Shown in pieces: positions 17,910 through 25,312 of a stretch of 64,000 bases of DNA; within the stretch, counting starts at the first letter, position 1, and each line of letters begins with the position of its first letter. The stretch covers positions 124,001 through 188,000 of the forward strand of contig NZ_CANRMB010000002.1 of assembly GCF_947631635.1 (NCBI RefSeq). The letters are read 5' to 3'. Position numbers and translations under genes: made by a program. The DNA comes from an uncultured Dysosmobacter sp. (GTDB lineage: Bacteria > Bacillota > Clostridia > Oscillospirales > Oscillospiraceae). The notes under the pieces are model-generated. The model saw only the letters and a program-made list of their open reading frames with translations. It ran no database searches and was not told the DNA's origin.

Positions 17910-17937
17910 GACATTTTCAAAAATTTCTTGCATTTTT

Positions 17938-17962
17938 GGTTAGTTTGTGTTAACCTTATACA
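17938..17962 (+). promoter_or_regulatory. Operator/promoter of the DtxR-family regulator gene
   Basis: GGTTAG and TTAACC (17938-17955) form an imperfect palindrome of the same type as the feo sites. TATACA (17957-17962) could be the -10 element. The site lies 35 bases upstream of the regulator start, suggesting autoregulation. Confidence 0.5.
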
Positions 17963-17990
17963 AAACTACCGCCAGCAAGGAGAATCGTTT

Positions 17991-18377
17991 ATGAACATTC
18001 ACGAATCCGCAGAAGATTATCTGGAGTCCATCCTGATTCTCAAGGAGCGTCTGGGACTGGTGCGTTCCATCGACATCGTGCGGGATCTGGGGCATTCCAA
18101 GCCCAGTGTCAGTGTTGCCATGAAGCGGCTGCGGGAAAACGGATATATTGAGATGGACGCAGAGGGATATATCACATTGCTGCCGCCGGGCGACGAGATC
18201 GCCCAGCGCATCTATACCCGCCACCGCCTTCTCTCCCAGTTTTTGGAGCATCTCGGCGTCAGCCGGGAAAACGCTGTGGCCGACGCCTGCAAGATCGAAC
18301 ACGACATCAGCGTGGAGTCCTTTGATAAGATCGTGGCGTATGCCAAAGAACACCGTTTGATCGACGAGGTGGAGTGA
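17991..18377 (+). CDS. DtxR/MntR-family metal-dependent transcriptional regulator
   Basis: A 128-residue winged-helix repressor that binds DNA when loaded with Fe2+ or Mn2+. The N-terminus NIHESAEDYLESILIL matches the MntR/DtxR family and includes the first acidic metal ligands. The recognition helix region is DLGHSKPSVSVAMKRLRENGYI. The dimerisation part carries HRLLSQFLEHLGV and CKIEHDISVESFDKI, with the His and Glu ligands expected of this family. It ends before an SH3 domain, as MntR does. ATG 17991 has AAGGAG nine bases upstream. It is divergent from the feo operon across a shared, palindrome-rich control region, so it is the best candidate for the repressor of feo. Confidence 0.92.
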   Translation: MNIHESAEDYLESILILKERLGLVRSIDIVRDLGHSKPSVSVAMKRLRENGYIEMDAEGYITLLPPGDEIAQRIYTRHRLLSQFLEHLGVSRENAVADACKIEHDISVESFDKIVAYAKEHRLIDEVE

Positions 18378-18419
18378 GCCTGTGTGCCGCCTTCCAGCCT
18401 GACCTCCATCAAAGAACAG

Positions 18420-18452
18420 CAGAGCGCCGCATAAAGCGGCGCTCTGTTTTTG
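18420..18452 (+). terminator. Intrinsic terminator of the DtxR-family gene
   Basis: CAGAGCGCCGC pairs with GCGGCGCTCTG over the loop ATAAA, followed by TTTTTG. Confidence 0.85.
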
Positions 18453-18465
18453 GGGGTCTGTGCGG

Positions 18466-19296
18466 TCATCTGGCCCGCAGCTGCCAGAACGCCACCGCAC
18501 TGGCAGCCGCCACATTCAGGGAATCCACCTGGTGGGCCATGGGGATGCGCACGGTATAGTCGCAGCCGGCAATGGTCCCGTCCGCCAGTCCGTCCCCCTC
18601 TGTGCCCAGCACAATGGCCAGCTTTTCCTCCCCGCAGAGAACGGGGTCCTCGATGCTGACGGAATCATCGCGCAGAGCCATGGCAGCGGTCTTGAATCCC
18701 AGCCGCCGCAGGCGGTCGATGCCCGGATGGGGCCACTGGGAGGGTCCGTCTCCGATGCGGGTCCAGGGGACCTGAAAGACCGTGCCCATGCTGACCCGCA
18801 CCGCCCGCCGGTACAGCGGGTCGCTGCAGGAGGGCGTGACCAGCACGGCGTCTATGTTCAGCGCCGCGGCGGACCGGAAAATGGCCCCGATGTTGGTGGA
18901 ATCCACGATCCCCTCCAACACAGCCACCCGCCGGGTATTGGCGCACAGCATCTCCACGCTGGGCAGAGCGGGCCGCCGCATGGCGCACAGAACGCCCCTT
19001 GTCAGCTCGTATCCGGTCAGCTCCGCCAGCAGGGCGCGGTCAGCGGTGTAGACCGGGACCTCCCCGCAGCGGGCCACGATCTCCCGCGCCTGCCCCTCGA
19101 TCTGTCTGCGCTCCATGAGAAGGGACACCGGCTCGTACCCGGCGTCCAAAGCCCGCTGGATCACCTTGGGGCTCTCGGCGATGAAAATGCCCTTCTCCGG
19201 CTCCCGCCGGGAGCGCAGCTGCGCTTCCGTCAAGCGGGCAAAGACATCCAGCTCCGGCGCGGAAATATCGGTCAGCTCTATGATATTCGGCATCAT
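18466..19296 (-). CDS. SpoU/TrmH-type RNA 2'-O-methyltransferase
   Basis: A 276-residue SPOUT methyltransferase that uses S-adenosylmethionine to methylate ribose 2'-OH groups of rRNA or tRNA. The N-terminal substrate-binding part includes EKGIFIAESPKVIQRALDAG. The knot domain shows GIVDSTNIGAIFRSAAALNIDAVLV (motif 1), LAIVLGTEGDGLAD (motif 2) and IPMAHQVDSLNVAAASAVAFW (motif 3). The ATG at 19296 overlaps the yaaA stop (ATGATG), so it is translated with yaaA; the ATG three bases later is equivalent. The precise nucleotide target cannot be told from sequence. Confidence 0.9.
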   Translation of the reverse strand: MMPNIIELTDISAPELDVFARLTEAQLRSRREPEKGIFIAESPKVIQRALDAGYEPVSLLMERRQIEGQAREIVARCGEVPVYTADRALLAELTGYELTRGVLCAMRRPALPSVEMLCANTRRVAVLEGIVDSTNIGAIFRSAAALNIDAVLVTPSCSDPLYRRAVRVSMGTVFQVPWTRIGDGPSQWPHPGIDRLRRLGFKTAAMALRDDSVSIEDPVLCGEEKLAIVLGTEGDGLADGTIAGCDYTVRIPMAHQVDSLNVAAASAVAFWQLRAR

Positions 19297-20057
19297 TCGT
19301 CTCCTCGTCCCCTTGCGCTTTTGATAAATACGACATTGTTTTCCCGGGAAAGGTCCGGGGAAAAGCGGTAGTCCAGGTCCGTAAAATCCCGGAGCTTCTC
19401 CGGATCCGTGATGTGGTTCTCCGCCAGCCAGCGCACCATCTGCCCCCGGGCCATTTTGCACATGGTCCCCTTTTCCACCAGCTTTCCGTCCTTCCACTCC
19501 CCAAAGGTACAGGTGAGGAAGCGGACCGATGACGGCAGGTATGGCTCCACCGCGCGGCTGTACTCCCTGGAGGCCAGGTTCAGCACCAGGCCTGTCTCCG
19601 CCGCCAGCTGGTCCGCCAGCTTTCCGCCCCAGAAGGCGTACAGGTCCCTGCCGCCGTCCACGGACAGCCGCGCCTGCATCTCCAGCCGGTAGGGCGCAAC
19701 GCCGTCAAAGGGACACAGCAGGCCGTAAAAACCGGAGAGGATGCGCAGATGCTCCCGTATGTAATCCAGGTGCCCTGTCTCAAGGACTCCCGGCGCCATA
19801 TATTGGTACTGAATCCCCTCATAAGCCATGACCGCGGGCGTCAGCCGGCGGCGCAGGTCCATCTCCCGCAGGCGCTCCACATTCAGCCCGGCAATGGCGT
19901 CGCTGCACCTCCAAAGCGTCTGCAGCTCCTTGGGAGACATGCCCTGTAAAACAGCTTTTAACCGCTCTGCTTCTCCTATAAACCGCGGCAGACTCTCCAC
20001 GGCAAAGCTGTCCAGATCCACATTCATTTTTTTCGCCGGTGAAATGATGATCCGCAT
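19293..20057 (-). CDS. yaaA: Peroxide stress protein YaaA (DUF328)
   Basis: A 254-residue cytosolic DNA-binding protein of the YaaA family, known in E. coli to limit iron-driven damage under peroxide stress. The start RIIISPAKKMN is diagnostic, followed by LWRCSDAIAGLNVERL, the central AVMAYEGIQYQYM and GLLCPFDGVAPYRLEM, and the conserved tail region VRWLAENHITDPEKLRDF. ATG 20057 has GGAGG eight bases upstream; the longer open frame to 20255 has no support. It leads a two-gene unit with the RNA methyltransferase. A link with iron handling fits the neighbouring feo locus but may be chance. Confidence 0.93.
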   Translation of the reverse strand: MRIIISPAKKMNVDLDSFAVESLPRFIGEAERLKAVLQGMSPKELQTLWRCSDAIAGLNVERLREMDLRRRLTPAVMAYEGIQYQYMAPGVLETGHLDYIREHLRILSGFYGLLCPFDGVAPYRLEMQARLSVDGGRDLYAFWGGKLADQLAAETGLVLNLASREYSRAVEPYLPSSVRFLTCTFGEWKDGKLVEKGTMCKMARGQMVRWLAENHITDPEKLRDFTDLDYRFSPDLSRENNVVFIKSARGRGDE

Positions 20058-20233
20058 CGTTGGCCTCCTCATTGCAGGCAGTCTTTGGTCCGCTCCTCCG
20101 CCGGGGCTGGGCCGCAGGCGAGACAGCAGCCGTAATTTCCGATATGTCCGGCGTTCGCCTCCCGCAGCGCCCTTTGCAAAGCTGCGAAGTGGCTCTCCGG
20201 AATGAATATCTCTCCAGCTTGCAGTATTGGAAA

Positions 20234-20476
20234 TCAGCCATGGGGACCTTCCCATTCGTCCAAGCGGTCCCGGATCTCATCGGCCAGGTCCTCCAGGTCC
20301 TCGTGGCGGCTGCCCCAGACCTCATACGCCTCGCTGTCCATATCCTCTGGCTCCTGCTGGTCCAGCGCCTCGATCTGCGCCCGGACCGTTTGCAGGCAGT
20401 CCAGCAGTCCCTCCCGGTCCATGGCGTCCAGGTCAGGCTCCTGTGCGCACTGGTCAAAGCGGATAATGTCAGCCAT
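20234..20476 (-). CDS. Small acidic hypothetical protein
   Basis: An 80-residue acidic, helix-rich protein (MADIIRFDQCAQEPDLDAMD..., EALDQQEPEDMDSEAY, EDLEDLADEIRDRLDEWEG). I do not recognise a named family. It is credible as a gene because GGAGGAG lies eight bases before the ATG and a -10 box TATAAT (minus strand, 20509-20514) is 33 bases upstream of the ATG. It has one Cys and no membrane segment. It lies 177 bases upstream of yaaA on the same strand and may be cotranscribed with it. Confidence 0.7.
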   Translation of the reverse strand: MADIIRFDQCAQEPDLDAMDREGLLDCLQTVRAQIEALDQQEPEDMDSEAYEVWGSRHEDLEDLADEIRDRLDEWEGPHG

Positions 20477-20508
20477 GCTCTCTCCTCCATTCAGAATGGT
20501 ATTGTGTT

Positions 20509-20560
20509 ATTATACCACAAAAAAGAGGCAGACAACATGGTAGTTTTCCATGTGTCTGCC
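20509..20560 (-). promoter_or_regulatory. -10 box and upstream inverted repeat for the small acidic gene
   Basis: On the minus strand TATAAT (20509-20514) stands before the ribosome binding site. Just upstream, AGGCAGACAACATGG pairs with CCATGTGTCTGCCT (about 20525-20558), a hairpin that could serve as terminator of plus-strand transcription. Confidence 0.5.
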
Positions 20561-20597
20561 TTTATCTTACACCTTCATAAAACAGGCGACATGCTCT

Positions 20598-20895
20598 GCC
20601 CCTATAAGGGGCCTTTACCGGCGAGGCCCTAAGGCTCCCGAATCATCTTACTTTTGTGTCTGTGCCCTGCTGCCAATTTCATCGGCGGTGGGGTACAGAT
20701 TTTTAGGCTCCCTTAAAAATGGGAGCTGCGATGCTTCTGCGAGGCTGAAGGATGTCTTTTTCTTTCTTCACATCCCCTCCGCCGCAGCTTACGCTCCGCG
20801 GCACCTCCCTTACCCAGGAGAGGCTTTCACTGCGGCGGAATTGCTCATAGGCATAGCCTTTTTGGAACCATGGGCACAGCCTATAGTTTTTTTGC
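20598..20895 (+). repeat. Dispersed intergenic repeat, copy 2, candidate structured RNA
   Basis: Shares with 7540-7825 the stem CCCCTATAAGGGG (20599-20611), the sequence TTTACCGGCGAGGCCCTAAGGCT (compare TTTACTGGCAAAGCCTAAAGGCT), the long stem-loop CTGTGCCCTGCTGCC...GGCGGTGGGGTACAG, and the final block CATAGGCATAGCCTTTTTGGAACCA. The middle third is unrelated to copy 1. The 516-base gap between the acidic gene and the ABC ATPase holds this element and no gene. Confidence 0.65.
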
Positions 20896-20991
20896 AAAAA
20901 CGGCAGATCCGGACGAAATTGCCCGGACCTGCCAGATCAACGATATGATCCCATCCTGTGCCGTGGGCATGTATCCCCGGCACGAGCTGTT

Positions 20992-22101
20992 CTATTTAAC
21001 GGCGTGCCCCGCCAGTTTCCCGCTTTGCCGCGCCAGCTCAAACAGCCGGCGGTTTTTTTCATTCATCGGCCCAAATGTCTCCAGACAGCAGATGACCTGC
21101 TTACAGGCCGCCATCCGCTCCGCCGCTTTGGCAAACGCCGCGTCGCTGATGGGTTCAAAGCTCCGCTCCGATATGACCTCCGCCGCCAAGGCCTCCGCCA
21201 CCGGATGATCCAGGTCATTTTCGTGCAGGACGCCTGCCGCAAAGGGGATGCCCTGCCGCTGAAGGCGGCGGTATACCGGAATGCCGTTGCCGCCTCCTCC
21301 GATGACGAACACCTCCGGCGCGCCCCGGACCGGCTCCAGCTCCAGGCAGCCGAAGTCCGCGTTGTAGCTGCCTCTTGCGGCGCCGTAGAGCTCCATGATG
21401 TAAGCCGAGGTAAAGATCTCCTCCGGCGGACCGTATCGCTCGATGGTGTTGTTGTGAACGCAGACCACATAGTCGGAGATCTTCTGCGCCAGGTCCAATT
21501 CGTGGAGGGACATGACCACCGCCAGCTGCCGCTGGCGCACCATGTCCTTTAAAATGCCCAGCAGTTCCAGCTTGTAGCGGATATCCAGAAAGGATGTAGG
21601 CTCGTCCAGCACGATGATCTCCGGCTCCTGGCAGATGGCCCGGGCCAGCAGGACCCGCTGGCGCTGGCCGTCGCTGATGGCCGTGAAATCCCGGTCCGCC
21701 AGGTCCATCCCCTGGACCAGCTCCAGGGACTCCCGCACCTTCTCCCGGTCCTCCGCCGTCAAAATGCCCAGCCGTCCGGTATAGGGATACCGTCCGGTGC
21801 TCACCACGTCCCAGCAGGTCATCAGCTCCGGGCGGGTCCGCTCCGTCATCAGGACGGAGAGCCGCTTCGCCACCTCCAGCGCGGCCATCCGGTCCATGGG
21901 GCGGCCATCCAGATAGACCGTGCCCCGGAGGGCGCCGAGCTGCCGGATGATGGTCTTGAGGATCGTGGACTTTCCGGAGCCGTTGGGTCCGATCAGCGTC
22001 ATGATCTCCCCCCGCCGGAGGCGGAGGCAGATATCCTCAATCAGCGGCCGGCCGCCGTAGCCCACCGCCATGTGGTCAGTATACAAATAGTGCTCCCGCA
22101 T
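20992..22101 (-). CDS. ABC transporter ATPase with extra C-terminal domain (BtuD/FepC type)
   Basis: The 369-residue ATPase of an iron-complex/corrinoid importer. Walker A is GPNGSGKST near residue 38, the signature is the variant ISDGQRQR, Walker B is IIVLDEPTSFLD, and the H-loop follows in VVMSLHELDLA. The ATPase domain ends near residue 245. An unusual tail of about 120 residues follows, with a glycine-rich start FVIGGGGNGIPVYRRL and the block GVLHENDLDHPVAEALAAEV, which suggests a second nucleotide- or ligand-binding fold. It is the last gene of the cobalamin-riboswitch operon, 13 bases after the permease. The tail's role is unknown. Confidence 0.92.
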   Translation of the reverse strand: MREHYLYTDHMAVGYGGRPLIEDICLRLRRGEIMTLIGPNGSGKSTILKTIIRQLGALRGTVYLDGRPMDRMAALEVAKRLSVLMTERTRPELMTCWDVVSTGRYPYTGRLGILTAEDREKVRESLELVQGMDLADRDFTAISDGQRQRVLLARAICQEPEIIVLDEPTSFLDIRYKLELLGILKDMVRQRQLAVVMSLHELDLAQKISDYVVCVHNNTIERYGPPEEIFTSAYIMELYGAARGSYNADFGCLELEPVRGAPEVFVIGGGGNGIPVYRRLQRQGIPFAAGVLHENDLDHPVAEALAAEVISERSFEPISDAAFAKAAERMAACKQVICCLETFGPMNEKNRRLFELARQSGKLAGHAVK

Positions 22102-22114
22102 CCGCTCCGCCTCC

Positions 22115-23134
22115 TTACGCCATGGTTTTTGCCCGCTGGGAGATCATGGTATAGATCACCACGGGCGCGCCGAAAATGGCCGTCACAGAGCTGATGCTCA
22201 TATCCGTGGGGGCAAACGCCGTCCGGGCGATCAGGTCGCAGAACAGGCAGAACACAGCGCCCCCCAGAAAGCAGGCGGGGATCATGAGGATCGGCTTTGC
22301 GGTGCGGAACAGGCTCTTGACCAGGTGGGGCACCGCGATGCCCACAAAAGAGATCGGTCCCGCGAAAGCCGTCACGCAGGCAGACAGCACGCTGGACAGC
22401 AGGATCAGCGCCGCCCGGAACGCCCGGATGTTGACGCCCATGTTCTGGGCGTACACCTCTCCCATCTGGTAGGCACCGATGGGCTTGGAAAGCAGGAAGG
22501 TCAAAAGCAGGGTCACGCCCACCACCGCCGCCATGACCGCCACGCTGTCCCAGTAGATGCCGGAAAAGCTGCCCATGGACCAGTTGTGCAGATTCACGAT
22601 GTTGGAATCCTCCGCAAAAGTCACCACGAAGTCCGTGACAGCGGAGCAGATGTAGCCGATCATCACGCCGCAGACCACCAGCATGGACATCTTCCGCACC
22701 CGCCGGGAGATCAGCAGGATAAAGCCCATGGAGAGCATGGCCCCCACAAAGGCCGCGGCGATCAGGAGCATGGAGCTGGACACCAGCCCGCGGCTCAGCA
22801 GGAAGATCATCACAAGGGACACCACCAGCTTGGCCCCCGATGAGATGCCCAGCACAAAGGGTCCCGCGATGGGATTTGCGAAAAACGTCTGGAGCAGAAA
22901 GCCGGAGACGGACAGTGCGCCGCCCAGAATGACGGCGGCGCAGATGCGGGGCAGACGGATCCCCCATATGATGCCGTACTCCGTGCTGCCGTCCGCCGGG
23001 CCGGTCAAGATCCGCACGACCTCTCCCAGGGACAGATGGACGCTGCCCGCGTTTACATTCCAGACCACCAGGACGGCCAGCAGGACCACCAGCAGCGCAA
23101 ACGCCCCGCCATACCGGGCGTAGTCTCTTCTCAT
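22115..23134 (-). CDS. FecCD/BtuC-family ABC permease
   Basis: A 339-residue membrane permease for siderophore-, haem- or corrinoid-type ligands. About ten hydrophobic segments are visible. Family marks include IWGIRLPRICAAVILGGALSVSGFLLQTFFANPIAGPFVLGISSGA and the coupling-loop region GPISFVGIAVPHLVKSLF. It lies between the binding protein and ATPase genes with short gaps (14 and 13 bases), so a complete importer is encoded: one permease as homodimer, one ATPase, one binding lipoprotein. The ligand is probably a corrinoid or another tetrapyrrole, inferred from the riboswitch and the chelatase gene. Confidence 0.94.
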   Translation of the reverse strand: MRRDYARYGGAFALLVVLLAVLVVWNVNAGSVHLSLGEVVRILTGPADGSTEYGIIWGIRLPRICAAVILGGALSVSGFLLQTFFANPIAGPFVLGISSGAKLVVSLVMIFLLSRGLVSSSMLLIAAAFVGAMLSMGFILLISRRVRKMSMLVVCGVMIGYICSAVTDFVVTFAEDSNIVNLHNWSMGSFSGIYWDSVAVMAAVVGVTLLLTFLLSKPIGAYQMGEVYAQNMGVNIRAFRAALILLSSVLSACVTAFAGPISFVGIAVPHLVKSLFRTAKPILMIPACFLGGAVFCLFCDLIARTAFAPTDMSISSVTAIFGAPVVIYTMISQRAKTMA

Positions 23135-23148
23135 CTCTTATGCCTCCA

Positions 23149-24306
23149 TCAGCTGAGCTGGTGCAGATAGGTCAGGTCCAGGCCGTCCGGGTCGTCCGCG
23201 TCCACGATGGCGTGGAGGTCCGCGATCAGCGCCCCCAATCCCAGGCTCTCCTGGAACAGATTTTTTCCAGTGCACCAGACGCGGCCCTCCCGCACGGCTT
23301 TGAAATCCGCCAAAAGGCCGCTCTTATCCAGCAGGTCCTCCATGGTCTGAAGCTCCCCATCAATGGCGCTGTTGTAGATCAGCACGTCCGCGTCCCGGGC
23401 ACCCTCATAGAACGCCTCCATCTGCATGTTCATGGTGGACCTGGCGCTGTCCTCCGCCGGAAGATCCTGGAAGATGTACACGCCGCCGGCCAGATCAATG
23501 GCCTTTGCGATATAGTCCTCCGGTCTGCGCACATTCACCGCGCCATTGGATGTGATATAGAAAAAGGCCACTGTTTTTCCGGTGTTCTCCTGTTCCAGGA
23601 TCGGGGCGAGCGTTTCCATCTGCCGGTCAAAATAAGCCTGCGCCGCCTCCTCTTTTCCAAGCAGCGCGGCGTACAGTTTGATCCACTCCATCCGGCCCAG
23701 GGGATGGCTCTCATAGCTGGAGCGCTCCACCAGCACGGGGATCCCAAACCGCTCCAGCTGTTCCATGACCTCCGGCGTGTGGTAGATCATGGTAGACTCC
23801 ACCGCAAGGCCGCATCCCTGTTCCAGGATCAGCTCATAATCCGGGGCGCTGTACTTTCCGGCGTAGACCATCTCTCCCGCCTCCATGGCCGCCTTCGCTT
23901 CCTGGATATACCAGCCGGCGGCGTCGGTGCCGGAGAGGGTGACGGCATCTATGGCGTCCAGCTCCCGGAACAGGTCCATGGCGGAGGTGGCCACCAGGTA
24001 GACGCTGTCCACAGGCTGCTGGATCACCGTGACCTCCTCCGGTACGCCGGAGGGGATGGGGGCGCCTTCCGGCACCACCAGATAGGTGTCCGCGTCCCCG
24101 ATGGTGATGATTTTGCAGCCGTTTTGCAAGTAGTCCACAGAGAACTGGTCCGCGTAGAGCAGGTCCATGCTATGGGTCCGCTCCAGGGCGTCCCACGCGA
24201 TATCCGCTCCATCCGTCTCCGCCGGCTTTTCTGCCTGTCCGCATCCGCACAGGCTCAGCAGGAGCAGGAGGACCAGAAGAAATCCGTTTCGCCTCATATC
24301 CTTCAT
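23149..24306 (-). CDS. ABC substrate-binding lipoprotein (BtuF/FepB type)
   Basis: A 385-residue extracytoplasmic binding protein. The N-terminus MRRNGFLLVLLLLLSLCGCG is a lipoprotein signal with the lipobox Cys after LCG. The mature part shows the class III two-lobe pattern: VDSVYLVATSAMDLFRELDAI, GKYSAPDYELILEQGCGLAVE and SSYESHPLGRMEWIKLYAALLG, the last typical of the FepB/BtuF group. The first ATG overlaps the stop of the preceding gene (ATGA); a second ATG nine bases on is an alternative start. It delivers ligand to the permease encoded 15 bases downstream. Confidence 0.92.
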   Translation of the reverse strand: MKDMRRNGFLLVLLLLLSLCGCGQAEKPAETDGADIAWDALERTHSMDLLYADQFSVDYLQNGCKIITIGDADTYLVVPEGAPIPSGVPEEVTVIQQPVDSVYLVATSAMDLFRELDAIDAVTLSGTDAAGWYIQEAKAAMEAGEMVYAGKYSAPDYELILEQGCGLAVESTMIYHTPEVMEQLERFGIPVLVERSSYESHPLGRMEWIKLYAALLGKEEAAQAYFDRQMETLAPILEQENTGKTVAFFYITSNGAVNVRRPEDYIAKAIDLAGGVYIFQDLPAEDSARSTMNMQMEAFYEGARDADVLIYNSAIDGELQTMEDLLDKSGLLADFKAVREGRVWCTGKNLFQESLGLGALIADLHAIVDADDPDGLDLTYLHQLS

Positions 24307-25220
24307 TCCGCTTTTTCGATGGTGGCGGAATCAAAGCACAGGGTGTATTCGATCTCGTGGGGCGTGCTCATGGCCGTGGTATCCGCGTAAACGGTGAGTT
24401 TCCGGTCAAAAGCCGCCACGGGGATCTCAAAGGTCGAATTGCCCTCCGTGCCGAGGGGCAGGAACTTCTCTTCGCCGATGCGCATATAGTCGTAGTTGGA
24501 ACTGCCCCAGACCACCGTCGCATAGGCCTTGCCGTTCTCCACGCGGAGCGCCGCGGGAGATTCCACGCTGGCCCGGCCGGAGCCGCCCGCCAGCTGGACT
24601 TCCACCGTGTAGCTGCCGTTCTCCATCCCATCCGCGGTTTTGAAACTCCCGTCCTGGAATGCCTCCAGGGGCAGGGAATCCCCGCGGAACACCAGGGTCC
24701 GGTCATACCAGAGCTCCTTTTTCTTGCTGAACGCGGCGCAGTTGATGCCCTTGTCCAGAGCCTCGACGGGGACTGTAAAGGTATGGGTCCCCTCCGCCGT
24801 CTCCCCATAGGGGATGCAGGCCGCCTCGTCCGCCGCCGCGGCCTCCTCGCCGGTGCCCATGAACACCTTCAGGTATCCCTTTCCGCCCATGTGCATCACG
24901 GCGGTCATCTCTCCGCCCTGGACCGTCAGCTCACATTCCGTAATGCTGAACATGGAGGAGCTGGAATCCACCTGGATGGAATAGGTCCCGTCCTTGATGG
25001 CGCTGCCGTAGATGGGGACCATGTCCTCGTCCACCACATCCTCAACAGGTGCCATCTGCTCTGAGGACGCGACCTGGCTCTCTTCCTTCTGTTCAGGTGC
25101 CGCATCCTCAACAGGCGGCTCCCCGCTGGTGTCCGGCTTTGCCTGCTCCGCACCGCAGCCCGCAGTCAGCAGCATCACCGCCGCCAGAAGCACCAAAAAT
25201 GTGGTTTTCAATTTTTTCAT
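24303..25220 (-). CDS. Lipoprotein with two NEAT-like beta repeats
   Basis: A 305-residue surface lipoprotein: signal MKKLKTTFLVLLAAVMLL with lipobox TAGC, an acidic linker (residues 25-70), then two related modules. Module 1 (about 75-180) begins DGTYSIQVDSSSS and has GEMTAVMHMGGKGYLKVFMGTG. Module 2 (about 195-300) begins NGSYTVEVQLAGG and has GKAYATVVWGSSNYDYMRIG, ending EIEYTLCF. The order of strands and the SSNYDYMRIG block resemble NEAT-type haem-binding domains, but the canonical YxxxY is not clear, so haem binding is only a suggestion. It sits between the chelatase lipoprotein and the ABC binding protein in one operon. Confidence 0.7.
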   Translation of the reverse strand: MKKLKTTFLVLLAAVMLLTAGCGAEQAKPDTSGEPPVEDAAPEQKEESQVASSEQMAPVEDVVDEDMVPIYGSAIKDGTYSIQVDSSSSMFSITECELTVQGGEMTAVMHMGGKGYLKVFMGTGEEAAAADEAACIPYGETAEGTHTFTVPVEALDKGINCAAFSKKKELWYDRTLVFRGDSLPLEAFQDGSFKTADGMENGSYTVEVQLAGGSGRASVESPAALRVENGKAYATVVWGSSNYDYMRIGEEKFLPLGTEGNSTFEIPVAAFDRKLTVYADTTAMSTPHEIEYTLCFDSATIEKAE

Positions 25221-25241
25221 GATCTCTGCACCTTTCTATAC

Positions 25242-25276
25242 GCAGCAGGCCAAAAGGAACCCTCTTGGCCTGCTGC
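25242..25276 (-). other. Intercistronic hairpin downstream of cbiK
   Basis: GCAGCAGGCCAA (25242-25253) pairs with TTGGCCTGCTGC (25265-25276), a perfect 12-bp stem in the gap between cbiK and the NEAT-like lipoprotein gene. No U-tract follows on the minus strand, so RNA stabilisation or processing is more likely than termination. Confidence 0.6.
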
Positions 25277-25312
25277 TTAAAATGATATGGTTTATGCGAT
25301 ATTGGACGATCC

